From Pelatocladus maniniholoensis HA4357-MV3 (GTDB lineage: Bacteria > Cyanobacteriota > Cyanobacteriia > Cyanobacteriales > Nostocaceae), in contig JAHHHW010000096.1 of NCBI GenBank assembly GCA_019359115.1, forward strand, positions 82,254 through 146,253: a DNA stretch of 64,000 bases. Reading direction: 5' to 3'. Shown here in pieces: positions 51,701 to 61,441 of this stretch. The position numbers and the translations under genes were made by a program. A model generated the notes under the pieces. It was not told where the DNA came from. It saw only the letters and a program-made list of their open reading frames with translations, and did not search any database. Position 1 is the stretch's first letter. Each line of letters begins with the position of its first letter.

Positions 51701-53483
51701 CAATGAAGAAGCTCTTGCTAATGAACTCGCTGCAAAATTTTATCTAGAATGGGGAAAACAGAAGATTGCTCAAACATATCTCACTGATGCCTATTATTGC
51801 TATATGCGCTGGGGAGCTAAAGCCAAAGTTGACGATTTGATCAAACGCTACCCCCAATTACTTGCTCCTATTCTTCAGCAAGACAAACTAAGTCCATACA
51901 TAAGTGAAAAAAGTACTTTTTCTCATCAGACAACATTATCCACTCAAAGCAGTCACCAGACTTTAATTAGCTCTGGTAGTAGTGTTTCCGACTCTTTAGA
52001 TTTGACATCTGTGATTAAAGCATCACAAGCACTCTCTGGAGAAATTGAACTGGAGCAGCTGTTAACTACTTTAATGAAAGTAGTCATGGAAAATGCAGGA
52101 GCTTCTAAATGTGCTTTAATGCTAAATCCAGGTGATGATTTGGACTTAACCGTTACTGCTATGAGTTCCAATTCCAGTTTGGCATCTACTTACACAGAAT
52201 TTCCTGCAATTAGCCTTTCTTGTAGCTATGACCTTCCGGTTAATTTGATTAATTATGTCAAACGCACAAAAGAAAGATTTGTTGTTGATGATGCCAACTT
52301 TGAAGATTTCCTAGCAAATGATCGCTATATTCTTCGTGAGCGACCCAAGAGTCTTTTATGTATTCCAATTATTAATCAGGGCAAATTTATTGGCATTTTG
52401 TATCTAGAAAATAATTTGACAACAGCAGCATTTACTCGCGATCGCCTAGAACTTCTACAAGTAATTACTACCCAAGCAGCAATCTCTCTAGAGAATGCCA
52501 TACTCTACAAGGGTTTGGCACAAGCAAAGAAAGACCTAGAAGAACATAACCATACTTTAGAAAAGAAAGTTGAACGCAGAACACAGGAACTCAACGAGAA
52601 TAATCATCGCTTAAAACAAGCAATCGTAGATTTAAAAAACGCCCAAACTCAACTGATTCAAAATGAAAAAATGTCTAGTTTGGGGCAAATGGTAGCAGGA
52701 ATTGCCCATGAAATTAATAACCCTATCAACTTTATTCATGGCAATATTACTCATGCACAAGAGTATGTGCAAGATTTATTAGAGTTGATTACTATTTATC
52801 AGCAAGAATATCGCAATCCCTCTGCTCAAGTTGCTGATAAATCTGAAGAAATAGACCTAGATTTCTTGGTGCAAGACTTACCAAAAGTATTGGATTCTAT
52901 GAAAGTGGGAACGTCGCGTATCCGCAATATTGTTTTGGGTTTACGCAACTTCTCCCACTTAGATGAAGCCGATATGAAGCCTGTAGATATTCATGAGGGC
53001 ATCGATAATACTTTGATGATCTTGCAACACAAACTTAAAGCAAACAATGATTGTCCTGATATACAAGTCATCAAAGAATATGGAGAACTGCCAGAGGTTG
53101 CTTGTTATGCTGGTCAGTTAAATCAAGTGTTTATGAATATCCTGAGTAATGCGATCGATGTATTAAATGAGGGAAATAGGTTATGGACTATAGGTAATGG
53201 AGAAAAAGATTCTCGATTACCTACAATTATTATTAGTACTGAATTAGCAGAAAAAAATATGTTCAGGATTCGTATTGCTGATAATGGCAATGGCATGAAT
53301 GCTGAGGTGCAACAAAAAATCTTTGACCCATTTTTCACTACTAAACCAGTTGGAAGTGGTACAGGTTTGGGATTGTCGATTAGCTATCAAATTGTTGTGG
53401 ACAAACACAAGGGTAAGTTAATTTGTAATTCTACACTAGGAAAAGGGACTGAGTTTGTCATTGAGATTCCAATGCAACAGTGA
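48711..53483 (+). CDS. Ser/Thr kinase - (truncated) AAA - GAF - histidine kinase hybrid (HstK type)
   Basis: 1590 residues. Residues about 12-290 are a eukaryotic-type kinase: [13 protein letters not shown] (catalytic loop, HKD), IIDFSIASL (DFG variant), [15 protein letters not shown] and [16 protein letters not shown]-loop GDPGVGKT follows at about 350, but the ATPase module is cut short: [19 protein letters not shown] runs straight into [19 protein letters not shown] at about residue 440. Then a long TPR-like helical region (about 460-1050), a GAF domain (about 1110-1270), a coiled coil, and a histidine kinase (H-box [15 protein letters not shown] at about 1332; N-box [14 protein letters not shown]2 [13 protein letters not shown]). 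Family members (about 1800 residues) are typical of filamentous cyanobacteria and link Ser/Thr and two-component signalling. Start ATG at 48711. Confidence 0.9.
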   Translation: MLLPLDRVISFPGYCITDQIYLGSRTIVYRGIREQDQQPVIIKLMRNEYPSLNELAQFRNQYIITKKLNFPGIVKTYTLENYHNGYAIVMEDFGGISLQQWISKNSIEISTVDNINNFELPLTDFLDISIQIASILDQLHRQRVIHKDIKPANILIQPTTKEIKIIDFSIASLLPREIQCLTNPNVLEGTLSYISPEQTGRMNRGIDYRTDFYSLGVTFFELLTGQLPFIAADSMELVYSHIAKEAPKPSEVNSKIPPILSEIISKLMAKNAEDRYQSCLGLKYDLEICKQQWQETSKIDSFELATRDISNRFLIPEKLYGRQREVETLLAAFERLATFPSACLAEMILVVGDPGVGKTAVVNEVHKPIVYQRSYFIKGKFDQFQRDIPFSGWVEAFQDLIRQLLLESDAEIQRWKTKILSALGNQAQLPIISNQLSKYKFVHDRVQQAAYSLIPEDQKKSIHLKIGKLLFKKIPTQHREENIFTLVNQFNIGLDLIANQIESDELAAMNLIAGRRALASTAYVTAIKYLITGIKLLKDDVWKRKYELILSLYETAAEAAYLAGDFEQMEKFVQIVLAQAKTLLEKVKVYEVKIKAYGAQNQALEAVNTALYVLKLLGMEFPENPTQSDVQLAIAEISSNLASRHIEDLINLPQMTQAQSLAIVRILSSAIPVAYQVVPNLFPLILVKQINLSLQHGNAPLSAYAYVTYGLMLCGVVEDIESGYQFGKLALSLVSKSNAKEVKAKIFGTFYGTISHWQEHAKEILKPLLETYPVGLETGDLEFAAYCLKFHCSYSYFIGRELTELEREMVIYSNTISQIKQETVFNWNAIYRQSVLNLLGYVKNPCRLIGEAYDEEKMLPLHLEVKDGVGLLYLYFSSLHLCYLFQEFWQAVENANLAEKYLEGGTGQLVVPLFYFYDSLARVAIYPNEIGYEQKLILKRIQANQEKIQHWANHAPMNYLHKFYLVEAEQHRVLGEYLEAIDCYDRAIALAKEHEYINEEALANELAAKFYLEWGKQKIAQTYLTDAYYCYMRWGAKAKVDDLIKRYPQLLAPILQQDKLSPYISEKSTFSHQTTLSTQSSHQTLISSGSSVSDSLDLTSVIKASQALSGEIELEQLLTTLMKVVMENAGASKCALMLNPGDDLDLTVTAMSSNSSLASTYTEFPAISLSCSYDLPVNLINYVKRTKERFVVDDANFEDFLANDRYILRERPKSLLCIPIINQGKFIGILYLENNLTTAAFTRDRLELLQVITTQAAISLENAILYKGLAQAKKDLEEHNHTLEKKVERRTQELNENNHRLKQAIVDLKNAQTQLIQNEKMSSLGQMVAGIAHEINNPINFIHGNITHAQEYVQDLLELITIYQQEYRNPSAQVADKSEEIDLDFLVQDLPKVLDSMKVGTSRIRNIVLGLRNFSHLDEADMKPVDIHEGIDNTLMILQHKLKANNDCPDIQVIKEYGELPEVACYAGQLNQVFMNILSNAIDVLNEGNRLWTIGNGEKDSRLPTIIISTELAEKNMFRIRIADNGNGMNAEVQQKIFDPFFTTKPVGSGTGLGLSISYQIVVDKHKGKLICNSTLGKGTEFVIEIPMQQ

Positions 53484-53527
53484 AGGATATCATCAAAAAA
53501 GTGAAATTGGATAAGATCGCTTACTTG

Positions 53528-53687
53528 ATATCTTGCACCTATCCCATATCCCGCCAGAGAATAAATTGTCGCAGCAATAGTACAAGTCCATTGAAACGGA
53601 CTCAAACACTCTCCTAGTCAGATTTATCTGACTTTAGCTACTAGCCCAAAAATTTTTTTGGCGGGATGAAAAGCTGGTGCAAGATAT
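53528..53687. repeat. Structured interspersed element, copy 2 (MITE-like)
   Basis: 160 bp. Outer arms ATATCTTGCACC (53528-53539) / GGTGCAAGATAT (53676-53687) pair perfectly. The inner stem CCCGCCA/TGGCGGG and hairpins AGTCC..GGACT and GTCAGA-TTTA-TCTGAC lie inside. The inner architecture and several words (CCCGCC.AGA.ATAAAT, GACTT.AGCTA..AGCC..AAA, TT.TTGGCGG) are shared with copy 1 at 8404-8549, while the outer arms differ. It occupies the convergent spacer. Confidence 0.75.
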
Positions 53688-53705
53688 GAGTTACCCTAGT
53701 TAACC

Positions 53706-54674
53706 TTACAGTTTGAGCAAGTCTAGTTTTTCCAGATTCTGATAACGACCAGAGCGAAGAGACCAATCAAGGTTTCCACTTATCCAGGAATGTAGTCCTG
53801 AGATATATTTGGTTATTTCAGAATCTAGTTCTTCTCCAAAAGATGGAAGAAAATCTTCTAAATCAATCATTTTTTGTATCTCTTGATTGTGCATTTCAAC
53901 AGCACGTTTCATCGCTTGTTCGAGAGAAAGATTCTGTTGATAATGCAGTACTAATACTAAATTGTGAACATCACCACTCGCCATTTCTCTAGATGCTGAA
54001 AAGATATCGTTACACCAGCAAACAATTTTATTCGTCAAGTTTGTGAGCTTTCTGAGAATATCGTTTGCTCTTAAAACATCGGGAATGATTAAGTGATTGC
54101 AAAATTCAATGAATTCCATGCTAGATTCCATCGCACCACTTAACATATGTATACTTGTATAAATATCTACGTTCGGTACAATTCCTTGTGATCTGTTTTC
54201 TGCCTCTAAGATACATCCAGTAAAATAATTCTCAACAGCATGAACAAAGTAATCAAACCATCTTTTAGTTCCTTTTTCTAATATTCGCTGTTGTATATTA
54301 TCTAAAGCGTAACTAAAGGATATATCGTTACTGGTAACTTCTGCACCTTTTAATACTTCTAGAAATCTATTATGAAAAAACTCAATCAATTCAGGTTTTT
54401 TCCCTAAAGCTGACATGTCGCATACATCATCCCAAATAAATAGCCATGTAACCCAATCATTTACAACTTTTAACTCTTCCAATTCGCATTCAGGAAATGC
54501 TGCTGCTGATAGTAAAAAAAATTTTGACTTCGAGAAGCGCTCATAACTTGATTCATTTGCCAGAAGATTGAAGCGCAACACCCATTCAAGAGCATAATCT
54601 TCCAGAACATCAACATACTTATTGATTTGAGATGGAAATGGGCAGTACAATTCAGGTAAAGTAAATTGATTCAT
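53706..54674 (-). CDS. Class I terpene synthase (sesquiterpene cyclase-like)
   Basis: 322 residues from the ATG at 54674 (MNQFTLPELYCPFPSQINKY). The aspartate-rich motif DDVCD (82-86) and the NSE/DTE metal motif NDIFSASRE (222-230) are both complete; the C-terminal RY pair is present (SGRYQ). WVTWLFIWDDVCD and the FPECELEEL stretch are typical of bacterial terpene cyclases. The enzyme should bind three Mg ions and ionise a prenyl diphosphate, most likely farnesyl diphosphate, to a cyclic volatile product. Product specificity cannot be read from sequence; it lacks the second half of geosmin synthase and the long N-terminus of 2-methylisoborneol synthase. No P450, prenyl transferase or methyltransferase is beside it, so it is an orphan biosynthetic gene. 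Confidence 0.9.
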   Translation of the reverse strand: MNQFTLPELYCPFPSQINKYVDVLEDYALEWVLRFNLLANESSYERFSKSKFFLLSAAAFPECELEELKVVNDWVTWLFIWDDVCDMSALGKKPELIEFFHNRFLEVLKGAEVTSNDISFSYALDNIQQRILEKGTKRWFDYFVHAVENYFTGCILEAENRSQGIVPNVDIYTSIHMLSGAMESSMEFIEFCNHLIIPDVLRANDILRKLTNLTNKIVCWCNDIFSASREMASGDVHNLVLVLHYQQNLSLEQAMKRAVEMHNQEIQKMIDLEDFLPSFGEELDSEITKYISGLHSWISGNLDWSLRSGRYQNLEKLDLLKL

Positions 54675-54861
54675 AAAAACTCTGTAAGTCAAGTAAACAT
54701 CAAATCAACTTGACCCCACAAGTAAATATGCGTATAAAAATTGAAGGAAATACTTGTGCGTACTAAGGAAGAGTACAATTTATTTTGTTACCAAATATCT
54801 ATATATAGCAAACTTATTTGATTTCTTTGATTTCTAAGATAACAAGTTGAATCCTCTAGTG

Positions 54862-54933
54862 ATGACTAAAAATTCATCCTTAACGTTACAAAGGGCGGCT
54901 TTATCTGCAATCTACCGCGCTATATGTTTTTAG
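54862..54933 (+). CDS. Possible small ORF, 23 residues
   Basis: Reads MTKNSSLTLQRAALSAIYRA then ICF and TAG. The GC content is higher than the surrounding DNA and the peptide could form an amphipathic helix, but there is no clear ribosome-binding site and no known homologue. It may be a fragment of a lost gene. Confidence 0.2.
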   Translation: MTKNSSLTLQRAALSAIYRAICF

Positions 54934-55126
54934 AGGCGTCTACACACATATTCTTGAAATCAAATTAGAAGATTATTTGGTAGCAGTATATATCCACACA
55001 GTATCTGCTTTTTTCCGATACACAAACTAAACAAAGCTAAGAGTATAACTAAGCTTTATCTGGGGTATGTAATTAAATTTTGCAGACATAAAAAACGATA
55101 AACTGACCAATATAAAGGATGAAATT

Positions 55127-55201
55127 ATGAACATCCCAATGATTGGAAATGCTGGTGTTTTGGACAAAAAAGTTATCAGTTCGACATATAAAAAAAGTTA
55201 A
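55127..55201 (+). CDS. Possible small ORF, 24 residues
   Basis: Reads MNIPMIGNAGVLDKKVISST then YKKS and TAA. It is preceded by AAGGATGAAATT, a plausible ribosome-binding site 6-10 bp before the ATG. It lies upstream of a terminator-like hairpin at 55730. No family recognised. Confidence 0.25.
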   Translation: MNIPMIGNAGVLDKKVISSTYKKS

Positions 55202-55729
55202 ACAGTATTAAAACCAAATTTTAGAATAATCACTCATACTGTCTACTTTGTTTGATTATTTTTTATCCTAATACCATCAATAAACATAATGTTTAATTTT
55301 TTATTATAAATCTATCCGTAAATACCAGGAAATTTAATGTTTTTTATATTTAATAAATACCTTGTATTATTAATAACTTATAATTTTCTTTACTTACTTA
55401 ACTTTTCTCAAAGAAAATATCAGTATAAGACTTACGTAAGCAATAGCCAATACTTTGATTTGAAGTAGAAGTTGCATGACAAAAGCTTAAACTGTTCATA
55501 TTAAGCATATTTATATTTAGATATTTGTACTTATGGCTATAGATTGCACTAATATTTATTATAAATAAGTATAATAAAGAACTATAAATTTAAGTATTAT
55601 TGTTTAAATGTCAAGTTTTAATTACATTTTATAGATAGATATTTAATTTGGTTATACAGTACTACGTCAAAAAAGTAACTATTTATTTGCAAACTTAAAA
55701 GCCAGTAAACATACTTGTTTTGACTTATG

Positions 55730-55757
55730 CACAGCTTTACTAGTTAGTAAAGCTGTG
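55730..55757 (+). terminator. Terminator-like hairpin in otherwise empty region
   Basis: CACAGCTTTACTA (55730-55742) pairs exactly with TAGTAAAGCTGTG (55745-55757) across a 2-nt centre, followed by ATTTATTTAACTT on the plus strand. The perfect 13-bp arms are out of place in random AT-rich DNA. Confidence 0.6.
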
Positions 55758-56138
55758 ATTTATTTAACTTGTATAATAATCACTACTGAAGTAAATAAAT
55801 GACAATATAAGCATTTTCTTAAGTAATAAACATATTCATTGAATTAATATCATGCTATTGATAGATTGACATCAATATTATGAACAACAACTGTGCGGCG
55901 AAGTTCAAGTAAATTTTTACCTTTCGTATTTCAATTTTGTAAAAACTCAGGAAATCGAAAATTTTTTCCAAAGTGCGATCGCAAAGCTTTTTTTGGTCTG
56001 CTGATACTTTTAAAGGATTGTCTCACATACCCTTTTTCAGTAAAACCGCCGATTTTGATCGCATTATTTTTGTGCTGTAATGAAACTCTAGAGCAATTAA
56101 CCAAAAAGTTACGGTGAAATATATAATTCCTGCATTAC

Positions 56139-56822
56139 ATGCATAAAGAGGTTTTTAGTGAACTTTTCCCTTTAATAAATACAGCCAATCCACAAACTCT
56201 GGAATGGTTACTTTCGGTTGCTGTTGAACACGAATACCCAGCTGGACGAGCTGTGTTGATGGAAGATGCTTGGGGTAATGCAGTTTACCTTATAGTTTCT
56301 GGTTGGGTCAAAGTTCGGCGCACGGTAGGCGAAGATTCCGTAGCTTTGGCTATTTTGGGTCGGGGCGATTTTTTTGGAGAAATGGCTATTTTGGATGAAT
56401 CTCCTCGTTCAACCGATGTGATTGCTCTTTCAGTCGTAAAATTACTGAGTATCTCTAGAGAAAAATTTATTCATATCTTATTTAAAGACCCACAGCTACA
56501 CCACCGAATGCTGCAATTGATGGTGAGACGACTACGACATGCAAACGTACGCTTGCAAATGCGCTCCTGTCCACCAGCAGTCAAACTTGTTCACACTCTT
56601 GTCAGCTTGGGCGAAAGCTGTAGTGAAGAATCAGACAAAGGTAGAAAAATTTTTAACATCCCTTTTAAAGATTTAGCAGATGTCACAGAAATTGGGGTTG
56701 AAGAAACTACCAAAATTATGAAAAAATTAAACGAAAAAGGTTGGATAAAAATTGACACTGCTAATCAAGTGGTTTATCTCGTCAATTTTCGCCAAATGAT
56801 CAATCTGGCTGGCAAAGTTTAA
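56139..56822 (+). CDS. Crp/Fnr family transcriptional regulator
   Basis: 227 residues. Residues about 20-140 are a cyclic-nucleotide-binding-type beta-roll (GNAVYLIVSGWVKVRRTVGE, ILGRGDFFGEMAILDESPRS). A dimer helix (MLQLMVRRLRHANVRLQM) is followed by a C-terminal winged helix (IPFKDLADVTEIGVEETTKI, MKKLNEKGWIKID). The GEMAILDESPRSTD phosphate-binding cassette is close to the cAMP-binding consensus (GE.ALL...PR.A), so a cyclic nucleotide ligand is plausible. The start is the ATG at 56139. It sits 110 bp before the M61 peptidase gene on the same strand; target genes are unknown. Confidence 0.88.
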   Translation: MHKEVFSELFPLINTANPQTLEWLLSVAVEHEYPAGRAVLMEDAWGNAVYLIVSGWVKVRRTVGEDSVALAILGRGDFFGEMAILDESPRSTDVIALSVVKLLSISREKFIHILFKDPQLHHRMLQLMVRRLRHANVRLQMRSCPPAVKLVHTLVSLGESCSEESDKGRKIFNIPFKDLADVTEIGVEETTKIMKKLNEKGWIKIDTANQVVYLVNFRQMINLAGKV

Positions 56823-56932
56823 TACTTTCAGGTCATTATGGCAGTTTGTGCATACAAGAGTTATGAGTTAGGAGTTATGAGTTAAATTAATCTTTTGACT
56901 CATAATTCTGTAAGGTTTACTCTTAAGTTCAG

Positions 56933-58717
56933 ATGAATGAAACAATAGCACCTTGTACCGATACGCGCCTTCAAAAAAAATTACCGACCATTCACTATCA
57001 GGTGGCAATGCCTCAACCAGAAAATCATCTGTTTGAGGTGACTTTACACCTTGTGGGCTACCTGTTTTCTACTCTCGATTTAAAATTACCAGTTTGGACT
57101 CCTGGTTCTTACTTGGTGCGAGAATATGCTAAACATCTACAAGATTTCACTGCTGTTGCCAATAATAAACCTCTAAATTGGCGAAAAATTAGTAAAAATC
57201 ATTGGCAAATCGAAACAGATAATGTATCAAAAGTTACTATAAAATATCACATTTTTGCTAACGAACTTACCGTACGTACAAATCATTTAGATTCTACACA
57301 CGGTTACTTTAATGGTGCAGCGCTGTTTTTTCGGATACCAGAATTTGACAAGCAACCAATTTTCGTGACAATTGTGACACCACGGCCAGAATGGCAGGTA
57401 ACTACAGCGCTACCGCCTGTTCCGGGACAAGTCAACACTTTTTGTGCTTTGGATTTCGACACCCTTGTGGATAGTCCTTTTGAGATTGGTTCTCATCAAC
57501 TATATCACTTTCAAGTACAGGGTAAACCTCACGAACTAGCTATCTGGGGACGTGGCAATTTTCAGGCGCAGCAGATGATTGCTGACATCACGAAAATTAT
57601 TGAAGTTGAAGCACAAATGTTTGGCGGTTTGCCTTATGAAAGATATGTGTTTCTGGTGCATTTATTTACCCAAGCTTACGGGGGTTTAGAGCATAAAAAT
57701 AGTTGTTCGTTGATTTACCAGCGTTTAGGATTTCGCGATCGCGAAAAATATGATCGTTTCATGCAATTGGTAGCCCACGAATTTTTCCATTTGTGGAATG
57801 TCAAACGCATTCGTCCCAAGGAACTGGAAGTTTTTGATTACGATCAAGAAAACTATACCCCTTGTTTATGGTTCTGTGAGGGAACAACTAGTTTCTACGA
57901 CTTGCTAATTCCCTTACGGGCTGGTATTTACGATCTCAAATCATTTTTGAATAACTGGGGTAAAGAAATTACAAGATATCTAACAACTCCAGGGCGGAAA
58001 GTACAACCCCTTTCGGAATCTAGTTTTGATGCTTGGATTAAACTATATCGTCAGGATGCCAACAGTGGTAATTCCCAGATATCCTATTATTTAAAAGGAG
58101 AAATGATATCGTTATTGCTAGATTTGCTGATTCGTTGTCGCCATAACAACAAGCGATCGCTTGATGATGTGATGATGCAAATGTGGCAGAAATTTGGCAA
58201 AAGCGAAATTGGTTATACTTCAGAACAGTTGCAGGAAGTAATTACATCTGTTGCAGGAATAGATTTATCTGATTTCTTTAAACGCTACATAGATAGTACT
58301 GAGGAATTACCTTTCAATCAGTACTTAGAGCCTTTTGGCTTGCAGTTGGTAGCACACACAGAAACAGAACCTTATTTAGGTATGAGAGTCGGTAACGAAC
58401 ACGGACGAGACATAATTAAATTTGTTGAAATCGGTTCTCCTGCACAATTGGCAGGGATTGATCCTGGAGATGAACTACTGGCAATTGATGGCATAAAAGT
58501 AACAGCGAATCAACTAAGCGATCGCCTTAAAGATTACCAACCCACAGACATGATCCAGGTAGCAGTCTTCCATCAAGATGAACTCCGCATTTACCCTGTC
58601 AGTTTGGCTTCTCCACCTGCCAATAAGTATCAAGTACAACCTGTAGTCAATCCCTCTGCTACACAAACACAGAACTTTGACGGGTGGTTAAATGCATCAC
58701 TTGCAAACCTGCGGTAG
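56933..58717 (+). CDS. M61 family metallopeptidase (glycyl aminopeptidase type) with PDZ domain
   Basis: 594 residues. The N-terminal beta domain (about 20-200; YQVAMPQPENHLFEVTLHLV) matches peptidase M61_N. The catalytic domain has the zinc motif HEFFHLWNVKRIRP (about 281) and the downstream Glu in LWFCEGTTSFYDL. A PDZ domain closes the protein (about 480-560; YLGMRVGNEHGRDIIKFVEI, PAQLAGIDPGDELLAIDGIK). There is no signal peptide, so it is likely cytoplasmic. The family removes N-terminal Gly/Ala from peptides and is common in cyanobacteria. The ATG at 56933 follows a weak purine run. The stop is convergent with the GGDEF-EAL gene. Confidence 0.92.
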   Translation: MNETIAPCTDTRLQKKLPTIHYQVAMPQPENHLFEVTLHLVGYLFSTLDLKLPVWTPGSYLVREYAKHLQDFTAVANNKPLNWRKISKNHWQIETDNVSKVTIKYHIFANELTVRTNHLDSTHGYFNGAALFFRIPEFDKQPIFVTIVTPRPEWQVTTALPPVPGQVNTFCALDFDTLVDSPFEIGSHQLYHFQVQGKPHELAIWGRGNFQAQQMIADITKIIEVEAQMFGGLPYERYVFLVHLFTQAYGGLEHKNSCSLIYQRLGFRDREKYDRFMQLVAHEFFHLWNVKRIRPKELEVFDYDQENYTPCLWFCEGTTSFYDLLIPLRAGIYDLKSFLNNWGKEITRYLTTPGRKVQPLSESSFDAWIKLYRQDANSGNSQISYYLKGEMISLLLDLLIRCRHNNKRSLDDVMMQMWQKFGKSEIGYTSEQLQEVITSVAGIDLSDFFKRYIDSTEELPFNQYLEPFGLQLVAHTETEPYLGMRVGNEHGRDIIKFVEIGSPAQLAGIDPGDELLAIDGIKVTANQLSDRLKDYQPTDMIQVAVFHQDELRIYPVSLASPPANKYQVQPVVNPSATQTQNFDGWLNASLANLR

Positions 58718-58726
58718 ACTTTCAGT

Positions 58727-58750
58727 AGAGACGCGAAATTTCGCGTCTCT
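58727..58750. repeat. 24-bp perfect palindrome between convergent genes
   Basis: AGAGACGCGAAA followed by its exact reverse complement, with the GTAGAGACG-type arm also seen at 2175. It starts 9 bp after the M61 stop codon and may terminate both converging transcripts. Confidence 0.85.
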
Positions 58751-58804
58751 GGTGGGTTTAAATGTCAATCTATTTGTCTGATCCGAGCAGTATTGGGTCC
58801 ATCA

Positions 58805-61441
58805 TTAATTTTTTATTCCTTCATCCCAAAGAATTTCCGTTGCTTTTTGAGCAGTAAGCGGACGGTAAAATAGAAAACCTTGTACATCCTCGCAGTCAAT
58901 AGATTTTAAGAACTCCAGTTCCTCTTGCTTTTCTACTCCTTCGGCGGTTAGCTTCAACCCTAGATTCCGCCCCAAGCTAACTATCGCTTTGACAATATGA
59001 GCCACTTTCACATCTGTAGTCAAATCACGGATGAAAGAACCGTCAATTTTTAAATTGTGGAGTGGTAACAACTGTAGACGTGACAGAGAAGAATGACCCG
59101 TGCCAAAATCATCAATAGAAAGATGAACTCTCATCTTCTCTAAGTGTTGCAACACTGTTCTAGTGAATTCGAGATCCTCAATAGCAGTTGTTTCTGTAAT
59201 TTCTAATTCTAAGAAATGTGGTTCTAACCCCGTCTCATCTAAAATCAGAGCCACTGTCTCCACCAACTTCGGTTGGCGGAACTGTTTGAGAGAAAGATTG
59301 ACAGCCATAGTCAAATTAGGTAATCCTTCATCTTGCCAAGCTTTATTTTGCCTACAAGCTGTTCGCAAAACCCATTCTCCAATTGGGATAATTAATCCGC
59401 TTTCCTCTGCTAAGGGAATAAATTTATTGGGAGCAACTAGTCCCATCTCTGGATGTTCCCAACGCAGCAGTGCTTCCATACCAGTGATTTTTCCAGTGTC
59501 AATATTTACGCGAGGTTGGTAATAAACAACAAATTCTTCTCGTTCTAGAGCATAGCGTAAGCTCTTTTCTAAAGTCAGTATTTCAGGAGTTTTAGAACTT
59601 ATAGAAGTTGTATAAAATTGAAAATTATTTCTACCCTCGTCTTTAGCGTGATACAAAGCTGCATCCGCGTGCTGAATCAAAGTTTCAACATCAGGACTAT
59701 GCTCGTCAAATAGAGCAATACCAAGGCTAGCACTGATATAAAGTTCGTTTTCTTCTATATCAAAAGCTGTTTCTAATTCTTGTAGGATTCTTTGGGCTAC
59801 TTGGGCTACTTCGTCCACATAATTAACATCGGGTAATAAGATAATGAATTCATCGCCTCCCCAGCGAGCAACAATGTCACCAGCTCTGAGGGATTTCTGT
59901 AATCTTTGAGCAACACATTGTAATAATTGATCGCCGAGTGTATGTCCCAGAGTATCATTAATAGTTTTGAATCGATCCAAATCCAGAAAAATTACAGCTA
60001 AACTCTCTTCTCTACGAGTTGCATTCGGTAAAGTCCTGGCTAACTGCTCTTTAAACAATAGGCGATTCGGTAATCCTGTGAGCAAATCGTGGAGAGCTTG
60101 GTAACGAATCATTTCCTCCACCTGTTGTCGCCTTCTAGCACCACTGATACTAGCAGCCATTGTTAAGAGAGTCGATTCTTCGTGCCTTGACCACTGGCGT
60201 TCCTTGAAACAGTCTGCTAAACCCAGGACACCCCAGAAGTTTTCATCTAGACGTAAAGGCACAAGTAACAGAGATAAAATACTCTCATCTTGGAGAATTG
60301 CTTGGTCAGTAACACTTAATTGTTGAGTCAAACTTTGAATAGACTTTCCTTGAGACAGAGGAGTATACCAGTGGTTTAACCCAGAAAATTTATCGGGTTG
60401 ATTTTGTCTAGTGCCTTCGGAGTGTACAGAATCGCTTCTCCATTCAAATCGTAGTGTCATCTCCATTTCAGTAGTCACAGGGTGGAGATGGTTCTCAAAC
60501 AAATAAACGCGATCTGCTTGAGCAGCTTCACCCAGCACCGCCAAGGCTTTGTCAATGGCTTTTTCATAGTTCATTTCTGCCAGTAAAGAATTAGTAGCTT
60601 CTGCTACAGCTTGCAGTAGGCGATCGCGATGGTGTAATTCCATTACAGCTTGCTTTTGCTCTGTAATATCCCTAACGATAAAAGTTCTAATTAAATCACT
60701 TTCGGGAAGATAGTGAATTGATTGTTCAAACACTTCTTCACCAACTTCTACTTCGCGAATAAAAGAATTTCCTTGCTGATTTTGAACAGCGATCGCCAGT
60801 CCTGCCAAAATTGTGTGTTGTACACCTAATTGTCTGATGTTAGGAAATTTCAAGGCCGCAGCAGGATTGAGATAAGTCACTTTTCCTTCTAAATCAATCT
60901 CAATGATAGGATTGGGAATCAATTCTGGGAAAGACGCCAACCGAGCCAAAGCAACTTCACTAGCACCTTCAACACTATCTGTGGGGACACTGAGAGTTTC
61001 AAAGGGATTAACAGGATTAGCTTGTTCTGATAAGAAGCCAGATATATCCTCAGCAACGCAAGATTCCGAAAAAGCTTGCTCTGATAAGTTCGAGATCGCA
61101 TAATATTTGGCTTTGACCTGATTGTTGCCAAATTCAATCACGTCTCCATGTTTGAGGTCATGAGAAAAGCATTTCATACCATTGACAAATAGTCCATTTG
61201 TACTTTTTTTTCCCTTAAAACTACCATCAATAATCCGAAAGCCATATTGCTCTGTATCTGGTAGAGTTACTCGTAATAAAATGGCGTGCTGTCTGGAGAC
61301 AGATCGAGAACGAAGTACGATCGCATTTCTGATATCCCGTCCAAGAGAATATGTAGCCTCTTTCAAAGGAATAGTTCGCTGTCCTTGCAAGTCTTGCAGA
61401 ACTAACAGATGACGTATTTTTTCCCGCTCATTTTCTGGCAT
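58805..61441 (-). CDS. FHA-PAS-GAF-GGDEF-EAL cyclic-di-GMP enzyme
   Basis: 878 residues, soluble. FHA domain (about 30-110; YSLGRDIRNAIVLRSRSVSR, STNGLFVNG); PAS-like segment (about 165-275; ASFPELIPNPIIEIDLEGKV); GAF domain (about 290-430); GGDEF domain with intact WGGDEF at about 527 and an I-site RAGD just before it; EAL domain with EALLRW (about 655), LEITE, DDFGTGHSS and KIDGSFIRD. Both cyclase and phosphodiesterase motifs look catalytically complete. It makes or degrades c-di-GMP under control of a phosphothreonine-binding FHA and a GAF ligand, plausibly linking kinase signalling to motility or biofilm. Its start codon overlaps the end of the broken XRE gene, implying former translational coupling. 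Confidence 0.93.
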   Translation of the reverse strand: MPENEREKIRHLLVLQDLQGQRTIPLKEATYSLGRDIRNAIVLRSRSVSRQHAILLRVTLPDTEQYGFRIIDGSFKGKKSTNGLFVNGMKCFSHDLKHGDVIEFGNNQVKAKYYAISNLSEQAFSESCVAEDISGFLSEQANPVNPFETLSVPTDSVEGASEVALARLASFPELIPNPIIEIDLEGKVTYLNPAAALKFPNIRQLGVQHTILAGLAIAVQNQQGNSFIREVEVGEEVFEQSIHYLPESDLIRTFIVRDITEQKQAVMELHHRDRLLQAVAEATNSLLAEMNYEKAIDKALAVLGEAAQADRVYLFENHLHPVTTEMEMTLRFEWRSDSVHSEGTRQNQPDKFSGLNHWYTPLSQGKSIQSLTQQLSVTDQAILQDESILSLLLVPLRLDENFWGVLGLADCFKERQWSRHEESTLLTMAASISGARRRQQVEEMIRYQALHDLLTGLPNRLLFKEQLARTLPNATRREESLAVIFLDLDRFKTINDTLGHTLGDQLLQCVAQRLQKSLRAGDIVARWGGDEFIILLPDVNYVDEVAQVAQRILQELETAFDIEENELYISASLGIALFDEHSPDVETLIQHADAALYHAKDEGRNNFQFYTTSISSKTPEILTLEKSLRYALEREEFVVYYQPRVNIDTGKITGMEALLRWEHPEMGLVAPNKFIPLAEESGLIIPIGEWVLRTACRQNKAWQDEGLPNLTMAVNLSLKQFRQPKLVETVALILDETGLEPHFLELEITETTAIEDLEFTRTVLQHLEKMRVHLSIDDFGTGHSSLSRLQLLPLHNLKIDGSFIRDLTTDVKVAHIVKAIVSLGRNLGLKLTAEGVEKQEELEFLKSIDCEDVQGFLFYRPLTAQKATEILWDEGIKN

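Larger units (their letters stand above)
54675..56138. other. Long AT-rich intergenic region
   Basis: 1.46 kb with very low GC and no convincing protein gene. Two small ORFs (54862-54933 and 55127-55201) and a strong hairpin at 55730-55757 suggest a short plus-strand transcript. The frame at 55893-56117 (74 residues, Phe/Leu-rich, no ribosome-binding site) is rejected as coding. The promoter of the terpene synthase should be near 54700-54850. Confidence 0.55.

Noticed and set aside
55893..56117. 74-residue ORF before the Crp/Fnr gene
   Set aside because: No ribosome-binding site, Phe/Lys/Leu-rich AT-driven composition and no family resemblance.
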